Positions 1-5,924 of a stretch of DNA of 9,609 nucleotides are shown here, one piece after another. Source of the stretch: Desulfobacteraceae bacterium (GTDB taxonomy: Bacteria > Desulfobacterota > Desulfobacteria > Desulfobacterales > Desulfosarcinaceae); contig JALVRI010000531.1 in NCBI GenBank assembly GCA_027031325.1, positions 1-9,609 of the forward strand, read 5' to 3'. Under the pieces are notes generated by a model. It saw nothing but the letters and a program-made list of their open reading frames with translations, did not search any database and had not been told where the DNA came from. The position numbers and the translations under genes are program-made. Every line of letters begins with the position of its first letter. The first letter of the stretch is position 1.

Positions 1-174
1 AATGCCTGAAAAATTAATTTCATTGAATTATTGCATAAGCTTGCATTTATTTGTTTCCGCCCGTGCCTTAACCGGTAAGGTGAAGTTCATTCGGTGAAGA
101 GCCTTCAGGCATTTGAAGCCGCAAGGGGCTGGCGATTTTACCTAATCTGCTTTGTTGGAGGGCAGTTGAAGTAC

Positions 175-245
175 CAGAGTACGTCTGCCTGCCCTGCGGC
201 CTCGCTTATTCGGCAAACTGGCAAGCTGCAAAATCCGGGTTCAAA
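175..245 (-). repeat. Dispersed intergenic repeat, copy A (inverted relative to copy B)
   Basis: The reverse complement of this stretch aligns with 7816-7885 over 71 columns with about 62 identities and one gap, counted by eye. The best part is a run starting AACCCGGATTTTGCAGC and continuing through CTTGCCAGTTT; a second near-identical block is GGCAGACGTACTCTG. Neither copy is coding. On the + strand here, AGGGCAG (159-165) pairs with CTGCCCT (189-195), with an inner GTAC/GTAC pair (171-174, 179-182), so the element can fold as a hairpin. The matching stem in copy B carries a G-C to A-T exchange that keeps pairing. The element probably extends left toward about 100, but copy B does not match there. 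Confidence 0.75.
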
Positions 246-295
246 GTCCTTGACACCCGGCAAGGATGGCAATACATTTGCAGGTTCAGCTTGCC
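220..295. repeat. Large imperfect inverted repeat with nested hairpin
   Basis: The left arm GGCAAGCTGCAAA (220-232) is complementary to TTTGCAG (277-283) plus CAGCTTGCC (287-295), with a few extra bases acting as a bulge. Inside it CCGGGT (235-240) pairs with ACCCGG (255-260). The right half of repeat copy A overlaps the left arm. The promoter at 250-278 sits within the structure, so a transcript from that promoter would carry only the last part of the right arm. The fold therefore matters either as DNA or in RNA read through from upstream. Confidence 0.5.
250..278 (+). promoter_or_regulatory. Putative sigma70 promoter for the P-loop/oxidoreductase operon
   Basis: TTGACA at 250-255 is a perfect -35 match. 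It is followed by a 17-nt spacer and TACATT at 273-278, which matches four of six consensus -10 bases. Transcription would start near 285, giving a leader of about 38 nt before the GTG start at 323. Position and direction fit the operon. It is read from consensus only, with no experimental support. Confidence 0.5.
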
Positions 296-322
296 TATTC
301 GGCTAATTGAGGAAAGGTTAAG

Positions 323-1015
323 GTGGATATTAAACTTGCAGGCATTGTTGTTGTTTCGGGAAACTATGGTTGCGGAAAGACCGAAATAACCATCAACCTG
401 GCCATAGACCAAAGACGGAAGGGAAACCGGGTGGCAGTGGCCGATCTCGATTTGGTAAATCCTTATTTCAGAACCCGGGAAGCCAGAAAGACTCTTGCCG
501 CCTTTGATATCGAATTGGTTCTTCCTCCGGCCCGATATCTTAATGCCGATCTGCCTATCCTTGACTCGAAGGTGGCCGGTATGATCCGCAGGCCGGTCGA
601 CCTCAAGATTCTTGATGTCGGCGGAGAAGATGCGGGGGCCACGGTTTTGTCCGCCTTGGCCGATGCATTCCGCGGACAGGCTGTCCAGATGCTCCAGGTG
701 ATCAATCCTTTGCGACCCCATACCGATACGGTGGAAGGATGCCTCAAGGTGCGGGAGGAAATTCAGCAAGCATCACGGCTCGAGGTGACCGGGTTGGTGG
801 GCAATCCCAACCTGATCGATGAGACCGAACCGGTACATATCCTGGAAGGTTACCGCTTTTTGCAGGCAGTGGCAAAGGCAACCGGGCTTCCGCTCGTCTT
901 CATAACAGTTCCTGCCGTGCTGGTCGAAAGCGTGGAACGAGATGAGATCAAGTGTCCTGTCCTGCCGATCATCCGTCAACTGGTACCACCCTGGAAGAAA
1001 GCCGGAGTGATTTGA
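323..1015 (+). CDS. P-loop NTPase, CobQ/CobB/MinD/ParA-type nucleotide-binding protein
   Basis: A 230-residue soluble protein with no signal peptide or membrane segment. What shows its class: a Walker A loop GNYGCGKT at residues 13-20 (Lys19), the strand-end DLD at 41-43 followed by NPYFRTRE, and a switch-like DVGGED at 98-103. This order is typical of the SIMIBI/MinD-ParA fold. The Walker A loop lacks the extra N-terminal lysine that marks true MinD/ParA proteins, so cell-division or plasmid partitioning roles are not supported. Databases often label such proteins as CobQ or cobyrinic acid a,c-diamide synthase, but the glutamine amidotransferase domain of CobQ/CobB is absent. The start is GTG at 323, five nt after GAGGAAAGG (309-317). 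It heads the gene run, 116 bp before the ferredoxin subunit gene, which suggests a role in assembling or controlling the oxidoreductase; this is inference only. Confidence 0.8.
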   Translation: MDIKLAGIVVVSGNYGCGKTEITINLAIDQRRKGNRVAVADLDLVNPYFRTREARKTLAAFDIELVLPPARYLNADLPILDSKVAGMIRRPVDLKILDVGGEDAGATVLSALADAFRGQAVQMLQVINPLRPHTDTVEGCLKVREEIQQASRLEVTGLVGNPNLIDETEPVHILEGYRFLQAVAKATGLPLVFITVPAVLVESVERDEIKCPVLPIIRQLVPPWKKAGVI

Positions 1016-1131
1016 AGATGGCGACTGGCTTAACATTGGTAATTGGTTGATAATTAATGCCGGTATACCGTGAATGGGCCGAGGCTGGTGGCCTCCCGTT
1101 CAATACCGGGAACAGAACGAGGAGAATCGTG
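1016..1131 (+). other. Intercistronic region with three small palindromes
   Basis: The 116-bp gap between the NTPase and ferredoxin genes contains a perfect 10-bp palindrome CGGTATACCG (1061-1070), a hairpin GAGGC/GCCTC (1081-1085, 1091-1095) and CCCG/CGGG (1095-1098, 1107-1110). No T-run follows any of them, so they are not intrinsic terminators. GATAAT at 1049-1054 resembles a -10 box but has no acceptable -35 partner. They may act in mRNA processing or stability. Confidence 0.35.
1119..1124 (+). promoter_or_regulatory. Ribosome binding site deciding the ferredoxin gene start
   Basis: GAGGAG ends seven nt before the ATG at 1132. This supports 1132 rather than the upstream in-frame ATG at 1057, which has no comparable site and would add 25 residues unrelated to the ferredoxin fold. 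Confidence 0.7.
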
Positions 1132-1365
1132 ATGACCGCGAAACATGTCATCGATGTCGATCGTTGCAAGGGCTGCGGCTTGTGTGTCGCCGTCTGTCCC
1201 AAAAAGGTTCTCGAAATTTCCGACAAGGTCAATTCCAAGGGTTATTTCCCCGCTTATCAGGCCCGGCCGGAAGACTGCGTGCTGTGCGCCATTTGCTGTA
1301 CCATGTGTCCGGACGTGGCCATTACGATAGTAGAAGTCGTCCAGGACGAAGAAGCTCAAAAATAA
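1132..1365 (+). CDS. korD: 2-oxoacid:ferredoxin oxidoreductase delta subunit (2x[4Fe-4S] ferredoxin)
   Basis: A 77-residue ferredoxin-like subunit that carries electrons from the proximal cluster of the beta subunit to external ferredoxin. Two classical CxxCxxCxxxCP motifs are present: Cys12, 15, 18, 22 and Cys49, 52, 55, 59. Each pattern binds one [4Fe-4S] cluster, with the fourth Cys of each motif usually completing the partner cluster. An additional Cys56 lies inside the second motif. The length fits the stand-alone delta subunit of four-subunit KOR/VOR enzymes. The stop codon lies 12 nt before the alpha subunit ATG, so translation is probably coupled. The isolated sequence could be any small ferredoxin; the adjacent alpha, beta and gamma genes decide the assignment. 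KorD is a name by position. Confidence 0.9.
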   Translation: MTAKHVIDVDRCKGCGLCVAVCPKKVLEISDKVNSKGYFPAYQARPEDCVLCAICCTMCPDVAITIVEVVQDEEAQK

Positions 1366-1377
1366 TGGAGGAACCCC

Positions 1378-2445
1378 ATGGGTAAAGTGTTGATGAAAGG
1401 CAACGAAGCCATTGCCGAGGCGGCTATCCGCGCCGGTTGCCTCAATTATTTCGCCTACCCCATCACCCCCCAGTCCGAGGTGGCCGAGTACCTGTCCCGC
1501 AGGATGCCGGAAGTGGGAGGCGTTTTTCTGCAGGGAGAAAGCGAGGTGGCGGTCTCCTATATGATCTTTGGCGCCGCCGCCGCAGGCGCCAGGGTGTTCA
1601 CTACTTCTTCAAGTCCCGGCATAAGCCTTATGAGCGAAGGGATAAGCTATATCATCGGTGCCCAGTGCCCCGCCGTTTTTGTCAATATAATGCGGGGAGG
1701 ACCGGGTTTGGGAGGTATCCTGCCTTCCCAGGCCGATTACAACCAGGCTACCAAGGGTATAGGTCATGGTGACGGCCGCCTGCTGGTGCTGGCCCCGGCC
1801 AGCGTCCAGGAAGCAGTTGAAATGGTGATGACGGCTTTTCCGCTGGCTGAAAAATACCGTAACCCGGTGATGGTGCTGGGCGATGGCCTCATCGGCCAGA
1901 TGATGGAGCCGGTGGAATTCCCGGATCACCTCAAGACAGAGCCTTCCAACAAGGATGATTGGGCCACCACAGGCATGGATAACCGCAAAAGCAACAAGCG
2001 CAACCTGGTGCGCTCCCTCTATCTCGACCCGGTCCAATTGAACGAAAACAACCTCATCCTGAAACGCAAATACGAACAGATGAAAAAGGAAGAGGTGCGT
2101 TTCGAAGCCTATCACACCGACTCCCGATACAAGCTTTTGATAGTCAGCTACGGTACCATGAGCCGGGTTTGCAAGACCGCCATCGATATGCTGGCAGAAG
2201 AGGGAATTGAGGTGGGCCTCATCCGTCCCCTGACCGTTTTCCCCTTCCCCGAAGAAGCGGTTTTCGAGGCCGCGGCCCGGGAGGGTTGCAAGGCTGTTTT
2301 GAGCGTCGAAATGAGTATGGGGCAGATGATCGAGGACATCGAACGCAGTGTCCGGGGCGCTTGCCCGGTACATTGGTACGGCAAGTGCGGTGGAGAAGTA
2401 CCCACGCCGGAAGAGGTGATTGAGGCTGTCAAACAGCTGATATAA
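1378..2445 (+). CDS. vorB: 2-oxoacid:ferredoxin oxidoreductase alpha subunit, VorB/KorA type
   Basis: A 355-residue alpha subunit of a ferredoxin-dependent 2-oxoacid oxidoreductase, which oxidatively decarboxylates a 2-oxoacid to acyl-CoA. Residues from about 1 to 180 are the pyrimidine-binding domain, with YPITP (27-31), GESE (53-56), TSSSPG (76-81) and RGGPG (106-110), all typical of the family. The part from about 250 to 350 is the transketolase C-terminal-like domain, with VSYGT (256-260) and a GLIRPLTVFPFP segment. There is no separate gamma domain fused at the N-terminus, in contrast to the long fused KorA forms, and a gamma gene lies downstream. Overall it resembles the 2-ketoisovalerate (VorB) group most, but 2-oxoglutarate cannot be excluded from sequence alone. 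GGAGGA (1367-1372) lies five nt before the ATG. Confidence 0.92.
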   Translation: MGKVLMKGNEAIAEAAIRAGCLNYFAYPITPQSEVAEYLSRRMPEVGGVFLQGESEVAVSYMIFGAAAAGARVFTTSSSPGISLMSEGISYIIGAQCPAVFVNIMRGGPGLGGILPSQADYNQATKGIGHGDGRLLVLAPASVQEAVEMVMTAFPLAEKYRNPVMVLGDGLIGQMMEPVEFPDHLKTEPSNKDDWATTGMDNRKSNKRNLVRSLYLDPVQLNENNLILKRKYEQMKKEEVRFEAYHTDSRYKLLIVSYGTMSRVCKTAIDMLAEEGIEVGLIRPLTVFPFPEEAVFEAAAREGCKAVLSVEMSMGQMIEDIERSVRGACPVHWYGKCGGEVPTPEEVIEAVKQLI

Positions 2446-2476
2446 ATTTCCAAATCCAATCCAAGGAGCGCAAGGT

Positions 2477-3220
2477 ATGGCAAAACTATTCAGCAAACCA
2501 GAAGCGCTGGCGGATCAACCTACCCATTATTGTCCAGGTTGTACCCATGGTGTGATTCATCGCCTGGTGGCCGAGGTGATCGACGAGCTCGGCATTCGCG
2601 GCCGTACGGTAGGAATTGCTCCGGTAGGATGCGCGGTTCTGGCATACAATTATTTTACCTTCGATTTCCAGGAGGCAGCCCACGGGAGGGCACCTGCCAT
2701 GGCCACCGGTATCAAGCGGGTGCGTCCGGACCTGATCGTATTCACCTACCAGGGCGACGGTGACCTGGCCAGTATCGGCATGGGGGAAATCGTTCATGCC
2801 GCCAACCGGGGCGAAAAATTTACCACCATTTTCGTCAACAACGCTATTTATGGCATGACCGGCGGCCAGATGGCCCCTACCACCATGCCCGGACAGCGGA
2901 CCACCACTTCACCTTTCGGGCGCGACACGGAAGAAAGTGGAATGCCGGTGCGGATTGCCGAGCTGCTGGCCTCCCTGGCCACCCCGGGTTACATCAGCCG
3001 CCAGACGGTGATTAAGCCCAAGTATATCAAAAAAGCCAAGCAGGCCATCAAGCGGGCCTTTACTTACCAGATGGAAGGCAAGTGTTTTTCCCTGGTGGAA
3101 GTGGTCAGCACATGCCCCACCAATTGGGGCTTGACACCGGTCGAAGCTGTCAAGTGGGCCGAGGAAAACATGTTGCCATACTATCGGCTGGGCGATTTCA
3201 AAACACCTGAAAACAACTAG
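2477..3220 (+). CDS. korB: 2-oxoacid:ferredoxin oxidoreductase beta subunit (thiamine diphosphate and Fe-S binding)
   Basis: A 247-residue beta subunit that binds the diphosphate end of thiamine diphosphate and the [4Fe-4S] cluster nearest the active site. The ThDP motif is visible as GDGD (93-96) through NN (121-122), followed by YGMTGGQ (125-131), which is strongly conserved in this family. Candidate cluster ligands are Cys19 and Cys22 (CPGC), Cys52 (VGCAVL) and Cys213 (STCPTN); their spacing agrees with the four-cysteine set known from archaeal two-subunit enzymes. HGRAPAMATG at 69-78 is another family signature. The gene starts 31 nt after the alpha stop with AAGGAG (2463-2468) eight nt upstream. 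The alpha and beta subunits together form the catalytic unit. Confidence 0.93.
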   Translation: MAKLFSKPEALADQPTHYCPGCTHGVIHRLVAEVIDELGIRGRTVGIAPVGCAVLAYNYFTFDFQEAAHGRAPAMATGIKRVRPDLIVFTYQGDGDLASIGMGEIVHAANRGEKFTTIFVNNAIYGMTGGQMAPTTMPGQRTTTSPFGRDTEESGMPVRIAELLASLATPGYISRQTVIKPKYIKKAKQAIKRAFTYQMEGKCFSLVEVVSTCPTNWGLTPVEAVKWAEENMLPYYRLGDFKTPENN

Positions 3221-3236
3221 ACGATTGTAAAAACAG

Positions 3237-3259
3237 CGGCCGGAGCAGTTTGCCGGCCG
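3237..3259 (+). other. Intercistronic hairpin between beta and gamma genes
   Basis: CGGCCGG (3237-3243) and CCGGCCG (3253-3259) form a perfect 7-bp GC-only stem with a 9-nt loop. No T-run follows, so a terminator is unlikely. It ends 13 nt before the gamma ribosome binding site and could stabilise the upstream mRNA or modulate gamma translation. Confidence 0.45.
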
Positions 3260-3272
3260 GCATGTCAATCCC

Positions 3273-3278
3273 AGGAGG
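3273..3278 (+). promoter_or_regulatory. Ribosome binding site deciding the gamma gene start
   Basis: A perfect AGGAGG lies four nt before ATG 3283. The open frame continues upstream through ATG 3262 and TTG 3250, but the TTG lies in the loop of the hairpin at 3237-3259, neither has such a site, and the family sequence begins near MQSEVMFAGFGGQG. Confidence 0.75.
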
Positions 3279-3282
3279 CGTC

Positions 3283-3816
3283 ATGCAAAGTGAAGTCATG
3301 TTTGCCGGTTTCGGCGGCCAAGGTATCCTGCTGATCGGCAAGATTCTGGCCCACACCGCCATGGAAGAAGGCTACGAAGTGGCCTGGATTCCTTCATACG
3401 GCCCGGAAATGCGTGGTGGAACAGCCTATTGTACGGTTGTTATCAGCGATCGGCCCATCGGTTCGCCCATTATCAAAAATCCCCTCCATCTGGTGGCCAT
3501 GAACAGGCCCTCGCTGGAAAAGTTCGCTCCAACCGTCAAGCCGCAAGGGGTGATTCTGGTAAACAGTTCTCTGATTGACATTGATTGCGGACGGCAGGAC
3601 GTGGATCAATTGAAAGTGCCGGTCGTGGACATCGCTCAGAAGCTCGGCAATCCCCGGGCGGCGAATATTGTGGCCTTGGCGGCTTTCGTGGCCCGGAGCA
3701 AGATTGTTCCTATAGACTCCCTGAAAAGATGCGTTGAGCACGAATTCCAGAAAAAAGCCAAGCTCATACCGCTCAATCTCAAGGCGGTCGATGAAGGGGT
3801 CAAAGCCGCTGGATGA
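3283..3816 (+). CDS. korC: 2-oxoacid:ferredoxin oxidoreductase gamma subunit
   Basis: A 177-residue gamma subunit. This domain completes the oxidoreductase and contributes to CoA binding in the family. The N-terminal glycine-rich loop GFGGQG (9-14) leads into a Rossmann-like strand-helix unit, and SYGPEMRGG (38-46) is the second diagnostic motif. Its length matches stand-alone gamma subunits. No membrane segment or signal is visible. The gene is the last of the four subunit genes, in the order delta, alpha, beta, gamma. It is separated from hisC by 51 nt with a small hairpin, so the oxidoreductase and the biosynthetic genes downstream may be on the same transcript. Confidence 0.93.
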   Translation: MQSEVMFAGFGGQGILLIGKILAHTAMEEGYEVAWIPSYGPEMRGGTAYCTVVISDRPIGSPIIKNPLHLVAMNRPSLEKFAPTVKPQGVILVNSSLIDIDCGRQDVDQLKVPVVDIAQKLGNPRAANIVALAAFVARSKIVPIDSLKRCVEHEFQKKAKLIPLNLKAVDEGVKAAG

Positions 3817-3833
3817 TTCGTTCCGATTGTCAG

Positions 3834-3854
3834 GGCTGCTGAATTTTAGCGGCC
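3834..3854 (+). other. Intercistronic hairpin between gamma gene and hisC
   Basis: GGCTGCT (3834-3840) pairs with AGCGGCC (3848-3854), seven pairs including one G-T wobble, around a 7-nt loop. It is not followed by a T-run, so it is not an intrinsic terminator. It lies six nt before the GAGGT ribosome binding site (3860-3864) of hisC. Confidence 0.35.
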
Positions 3855-3867
3855 ATCATGAGGTAGC

Positions 3868-4974
3868 ATGAAGCTTAGGATTCCGCCCCACATCGCCTCC
3901 ATTGCGCCATACGTGCCCGGGAAACCGTTGGAAGAGCTGGCCAGGCAATACGGTGTCACCGATGCGGTCAAGCTGGCCTCCAACGAAAATCCTCTCGGAC
4001 CCTCACCCCTGGCCCTGGACGCTGTCAGAAAATGCCTGGATGGGCTCAATCGCTATCCAGATGGGGCCGGCCACGATCTGGTCGAGGGCTTGGCGGCCGC
4101 CCATAACCTGAAGCCCGGACAGGTGGTGATCGGAAATGGTTCCGACGACCTTTTGGCTATGCTGGCAAGGGTCTTTCTCGATGACGACAGCCAGGTCGTA
4201 GTGCCGCATCCATCCTTTCTCATGTACTCGATCGTGGCTCGCAGTGCAGGCGCCCTGCCGGTTGAAGTTCCGTTGAAGAACTTGGCCATCGACCTTCCTG
4301 CCATGGCCGGGGCGGTAAACGAAAAGACGCGCCTTGTTTTTATCTGCTGTCCCAACAACCCCACCGGCACGGTACTTGGCCACGGACAGCTGGAAAGCTT
4401 TCTGAACGACCTGCCCGACAATGTGATCGTTGTTTTGGACGAAGCCTACGTCGAATTCGTGCGCGCCGGGGAAGGTGTTCAAAGCCTGGAATTTTTGGCG
4501 CAGGAACGTCCTGTGGTCGTCTTGCGCACATTTTCAAAAGTTTACGGTCTGGCAGGCCTGAGGGTTGGATACGGGTTGATGCCGGTTCAGATAGCCGACC
4601 TGCTCAACCGGGTCAGGATGCCATTCAACGTCAATTCCCTGGCCCAAGCCGCCGCCCTGGCTGCCCTGCGGGACGCTGAGTTCCTGGAAAAGACCAGATC
4701 CATGATCCACGCGGAAATGGACAGAATGTATGCCGCACTTGCAAAGAGGGGGATCGAGTACTGTCCAAGCCAGGCCAATTTCCTTCTCATCAAGGTACGC
4801 TACCCTGCCGAGCGGGTGTTCGAAGCCCTGTTGCGGCAAGGCGTTATCGTCAGGTCAATGAAGTCATACGCCCTTGACGATTATATCCGGCTCAGCATCG
4901 GGCTGCCTGCCGAAAACGACCGTTTTTTGGCTGCTTTCGACAAGGTACTTTCCTTGCTCGCGGACGAAGGCTGA
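3868..4974 (+). CDS. hisC: Histidinol-phosphate aminotransferase
   Basis: A 368-residue fold-type I PLP aminotransferase, cytosolic, which makes L-histidinol phosphate from imidazole acetol phosphate using glutamate. Motifs in order: LASNENPLGPSP (36-47), YPDG (63-66) and GNGSDD (89-94) for phosphate binding, CPNNPTG (161-167), DEAYVEF (191-197), the PLP-binding Lys224 in TFSKVYGLAGLRVGYG, and RLSIG (341-345) with Arg341 for the substrate carboxylate. The length is normal for HisC. No other his genes are seen, so a broader role in aromatic amino acid transamination, as in some HisC-like enzymes, is possible. The start ATG follows GAGGT (3860-3864). The cmk gene begins 14 nt after its stop. 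Confidence 0.92.
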   Translation: MKLRIPPHIASIAPYVPGKPLEELARQYGVTDAVKLASNENPLGPSPLALDAVRKCLDGLNRYPDGAGHDLVEGLAAAHNLKPGQVVIGNGSDDLLAMLARVFLDDDSQVVVPHPSFLMYSIVARSAGALPVEVPLKNLAIDLPAMAGAVNEKTRLVFICCPNNPTGTVLGHGQLESFLNDLPDNVIVVLDEAYVEFVRAGEGVQSLEFLAQERPVVVLRTFSKVYGLAGLRVGYGLMPVQIADLLNRVRMPFNVNSLAQAAALAALRDAEFLEKTRSMIHAEMDRMYAALAKRGIEYCPSQANFLLIKVRYPAERVFEALLRQGVIVRSMKSYALDDYIRLSIGLPAENDRFLAAFDKVLSLLADEG

Positions 4975-4988
4975 AGTCGGTTGGAAAG

Positions 4989-5693
4989 ATGCTGGAGCAA
5001 AAATTGGAACTGCCTTCAAATTTTGTGATAACCATAGATGGTCCTGCCGGGGCCGGTAAGACAACCATCAGTCGCTTTTTGGCAAACAAGCTGGGCTATC
5101 GCTATCTCGATACCGGCGCTTTGTACCGGGCGATCGCCTTGTTGGCCCTGGAGCGTCATATCGGGCCTGCTGACGACCGGAAGTTGGCCGAACTTTGCAA
5201 AGAACTGGAATTCAAATTCAGCCAGAGCGGAGACCAAACCAGGCTTGTGGTAAACCTTAGGGACGTAACCAACCTGATAAGAACCCCGGAGGTATCGATG
5301 ATGGCCTCGGCCGTTTCGGCCCGCCCTGTTGTAAGGCAATGCCTGCTCGATGTTCAGCGCCGGCTTGCCGAGGGAGGGGGGATAGTTGCCGAGGGGCGTG
5401 ATATGGGAACGGTCGTTTTTCCCGGGGCCGAAGTCAAATTTTTTCTGGATGCCGATTTGGAAACCAGGGCTTTGCGCAGGTGGGAGCAGCTCAGGCGGCA
5501 GGGGGTCAAGTCAGTAAGTTTCGAGGAAGTCAGAGATCAGATAGCGGTCCGCGACCGCAACGACAGCAGCCGTGTGCTTGCGCCCTTGCAGCCGGCAGAA
5601 GATGCAATCAGAATCGATTCATCGAAGCTCAGCGTTCAGCAAGTAATTGAAAAAATGATTCAAATTATCAAGGAACGCAATATTGAGGCCTGA
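4989..5693 (+). CDS. cmk: (d)CMP kinase (cytidylate kinase)
   Basis: A 234-residue cytosolic nucleotide kinase that phosphorylates CMP and dCMP with ATP. Visible motifs: Walker A GPAGAGKTT (18-26), YLDTGALYRA (39-48) which contacts the nucleotide, the long NMP-binding insert typical of bacterial CMP kinases (about 60-130), GRDMGTVVFPGA (136-147), and the lid segment RDRNDSSR (188-195). The length fits the bacterial family. The start has only a weak GGAAAG in front, which together with the 14-nt distance from hisC points to translational coupling. The gene pair cmk-rpsA is widespread in bacteria, as in Escherichia coli, which supports both names. Confidence 0.95.
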   Translation: MLEQKLELPSNFVITIDGPAGAGKTTISRFLANKLGYRYLDTGALYRAIALLALERHIGPADDRKLAELCKELEFKFSQSGDQTRLVVNLRDVTNLIRTPEVSMMASAVSARPVVRQCLLDVQRRLAEGGGIVAEGRDMGTVVFPGAEVKFFLDADLETRALRRWEQLRRQGVKSVSFEEVRDQIAVRDRNDSSRVLAPLQPAEDAIRIDSSKLSVQQVIEKMIQIIKERNIEA

Positions 5694-5924
5694 TTTTGGA
5701 AATTTGATTGTATTTTATCTGTCTGGTTGGCAAGGCCCGCCGTTGCCTGGATTTAACAACCTCTACTGACTATAAATCTCCGGTTGACGCGCAATTGAAG
5801 GAACTTATTTCCGCCAAAGGTATAATTTTCTAGTTGCAATTTTGGCCAGCCTTGACTATAGTCCACCAATTATGCTGCCAGAGAGGCAGGTGTCAAATCA
5901 GGCTTAGGGGGTATTTTCAAAAAC
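5694..5924 (+). promoter_or_regulatory. rpsA leader region with possible promoter and hairpins
   Basis: This 231-bp gap is more AT-rich than the genes around it. TATAAT at 5821-5826 is a perfect -10 sequence, but the nearest -35-like TTGAAG (5795-5800) is 20 nt away, longer than ideal. Further elements are a hairpin GGCAA/TTGCC (5729-5733, 5743-5747), a perfect 10-bp palindrome GACTATAGTC (5854-5863), and CTGCC/GGCAG (5875-5879, 5885-5889) with loop AGAGA. AGGGGG (5906-5911) is 13 nt from the ATG, a long spacing for a ribosome binding site. In E. coli, S1 represses its own mRNA through a structured leader with a poor binding site; a similar arrangement here is inferred. Confidence 0.4.

Larger units (their letters stand above)
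1..322. other. Structured gene-free region upstream of the operon
   Basis: No convincing coding sequence is visible on either strand in these 322 bases; the open frames that cross it have no ribosome binding site and no recognisable protein sequence. It begins AT-rich (about 1-60) and becomes more GC-rich. It holds several inverted repeats: AATGCCTGAA at 1-10 matches TTCAGGCATT at 104-113; CCTTA/TAAGG at 66-70 and 76-80; AGGGCAG/CTGCCCT at 159-165 and 189-195; and the large one at 220-295. It also holds repeat copy A (175-245) and a promoter (250-278), both listed separately. The 1-10 arm lies at the window edge, so the structure may continue outside. Confidence 0.6.

Noticed and set aside
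206..769. Long minus-strand open frame of 187 codons over the NTPase gene
   Set aside because: It lies opposite the clear P-loop gene, has no recognisable motif or ribosome binding site, and its end is formed by the dispersed repeat.
323..1015. Assignment of the P-loop protein as CobQ/CobB cobyrinic acid amidase or as MinD
   Set aside because: The glutamine amidotransferase domain is absent and the extra lysine of the MinD/ParA Walker A loop is missing; only the general NTPase class is supported.
1609..2496. Minus-strand open frame of 295 codons opposite the alpha subunit gene
   Set aside because: Its translation is the antisense of a well-recognised family and shows no motif; His/Gln/Leu-rich composition is typical of an antisense shadow.
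3237..3259. Intrinsic terminator between the beta and gamma genes
   Set aside because: The GC stem is not followed by a T-run and the gamma gene, with its own strong ribosome binding site, follows at once.
5852..5876. TTGACT with TATGCT as an rpsA promoter
   Set aside because: The spacing is only 13 nt, too short for a sigma70 promoter.
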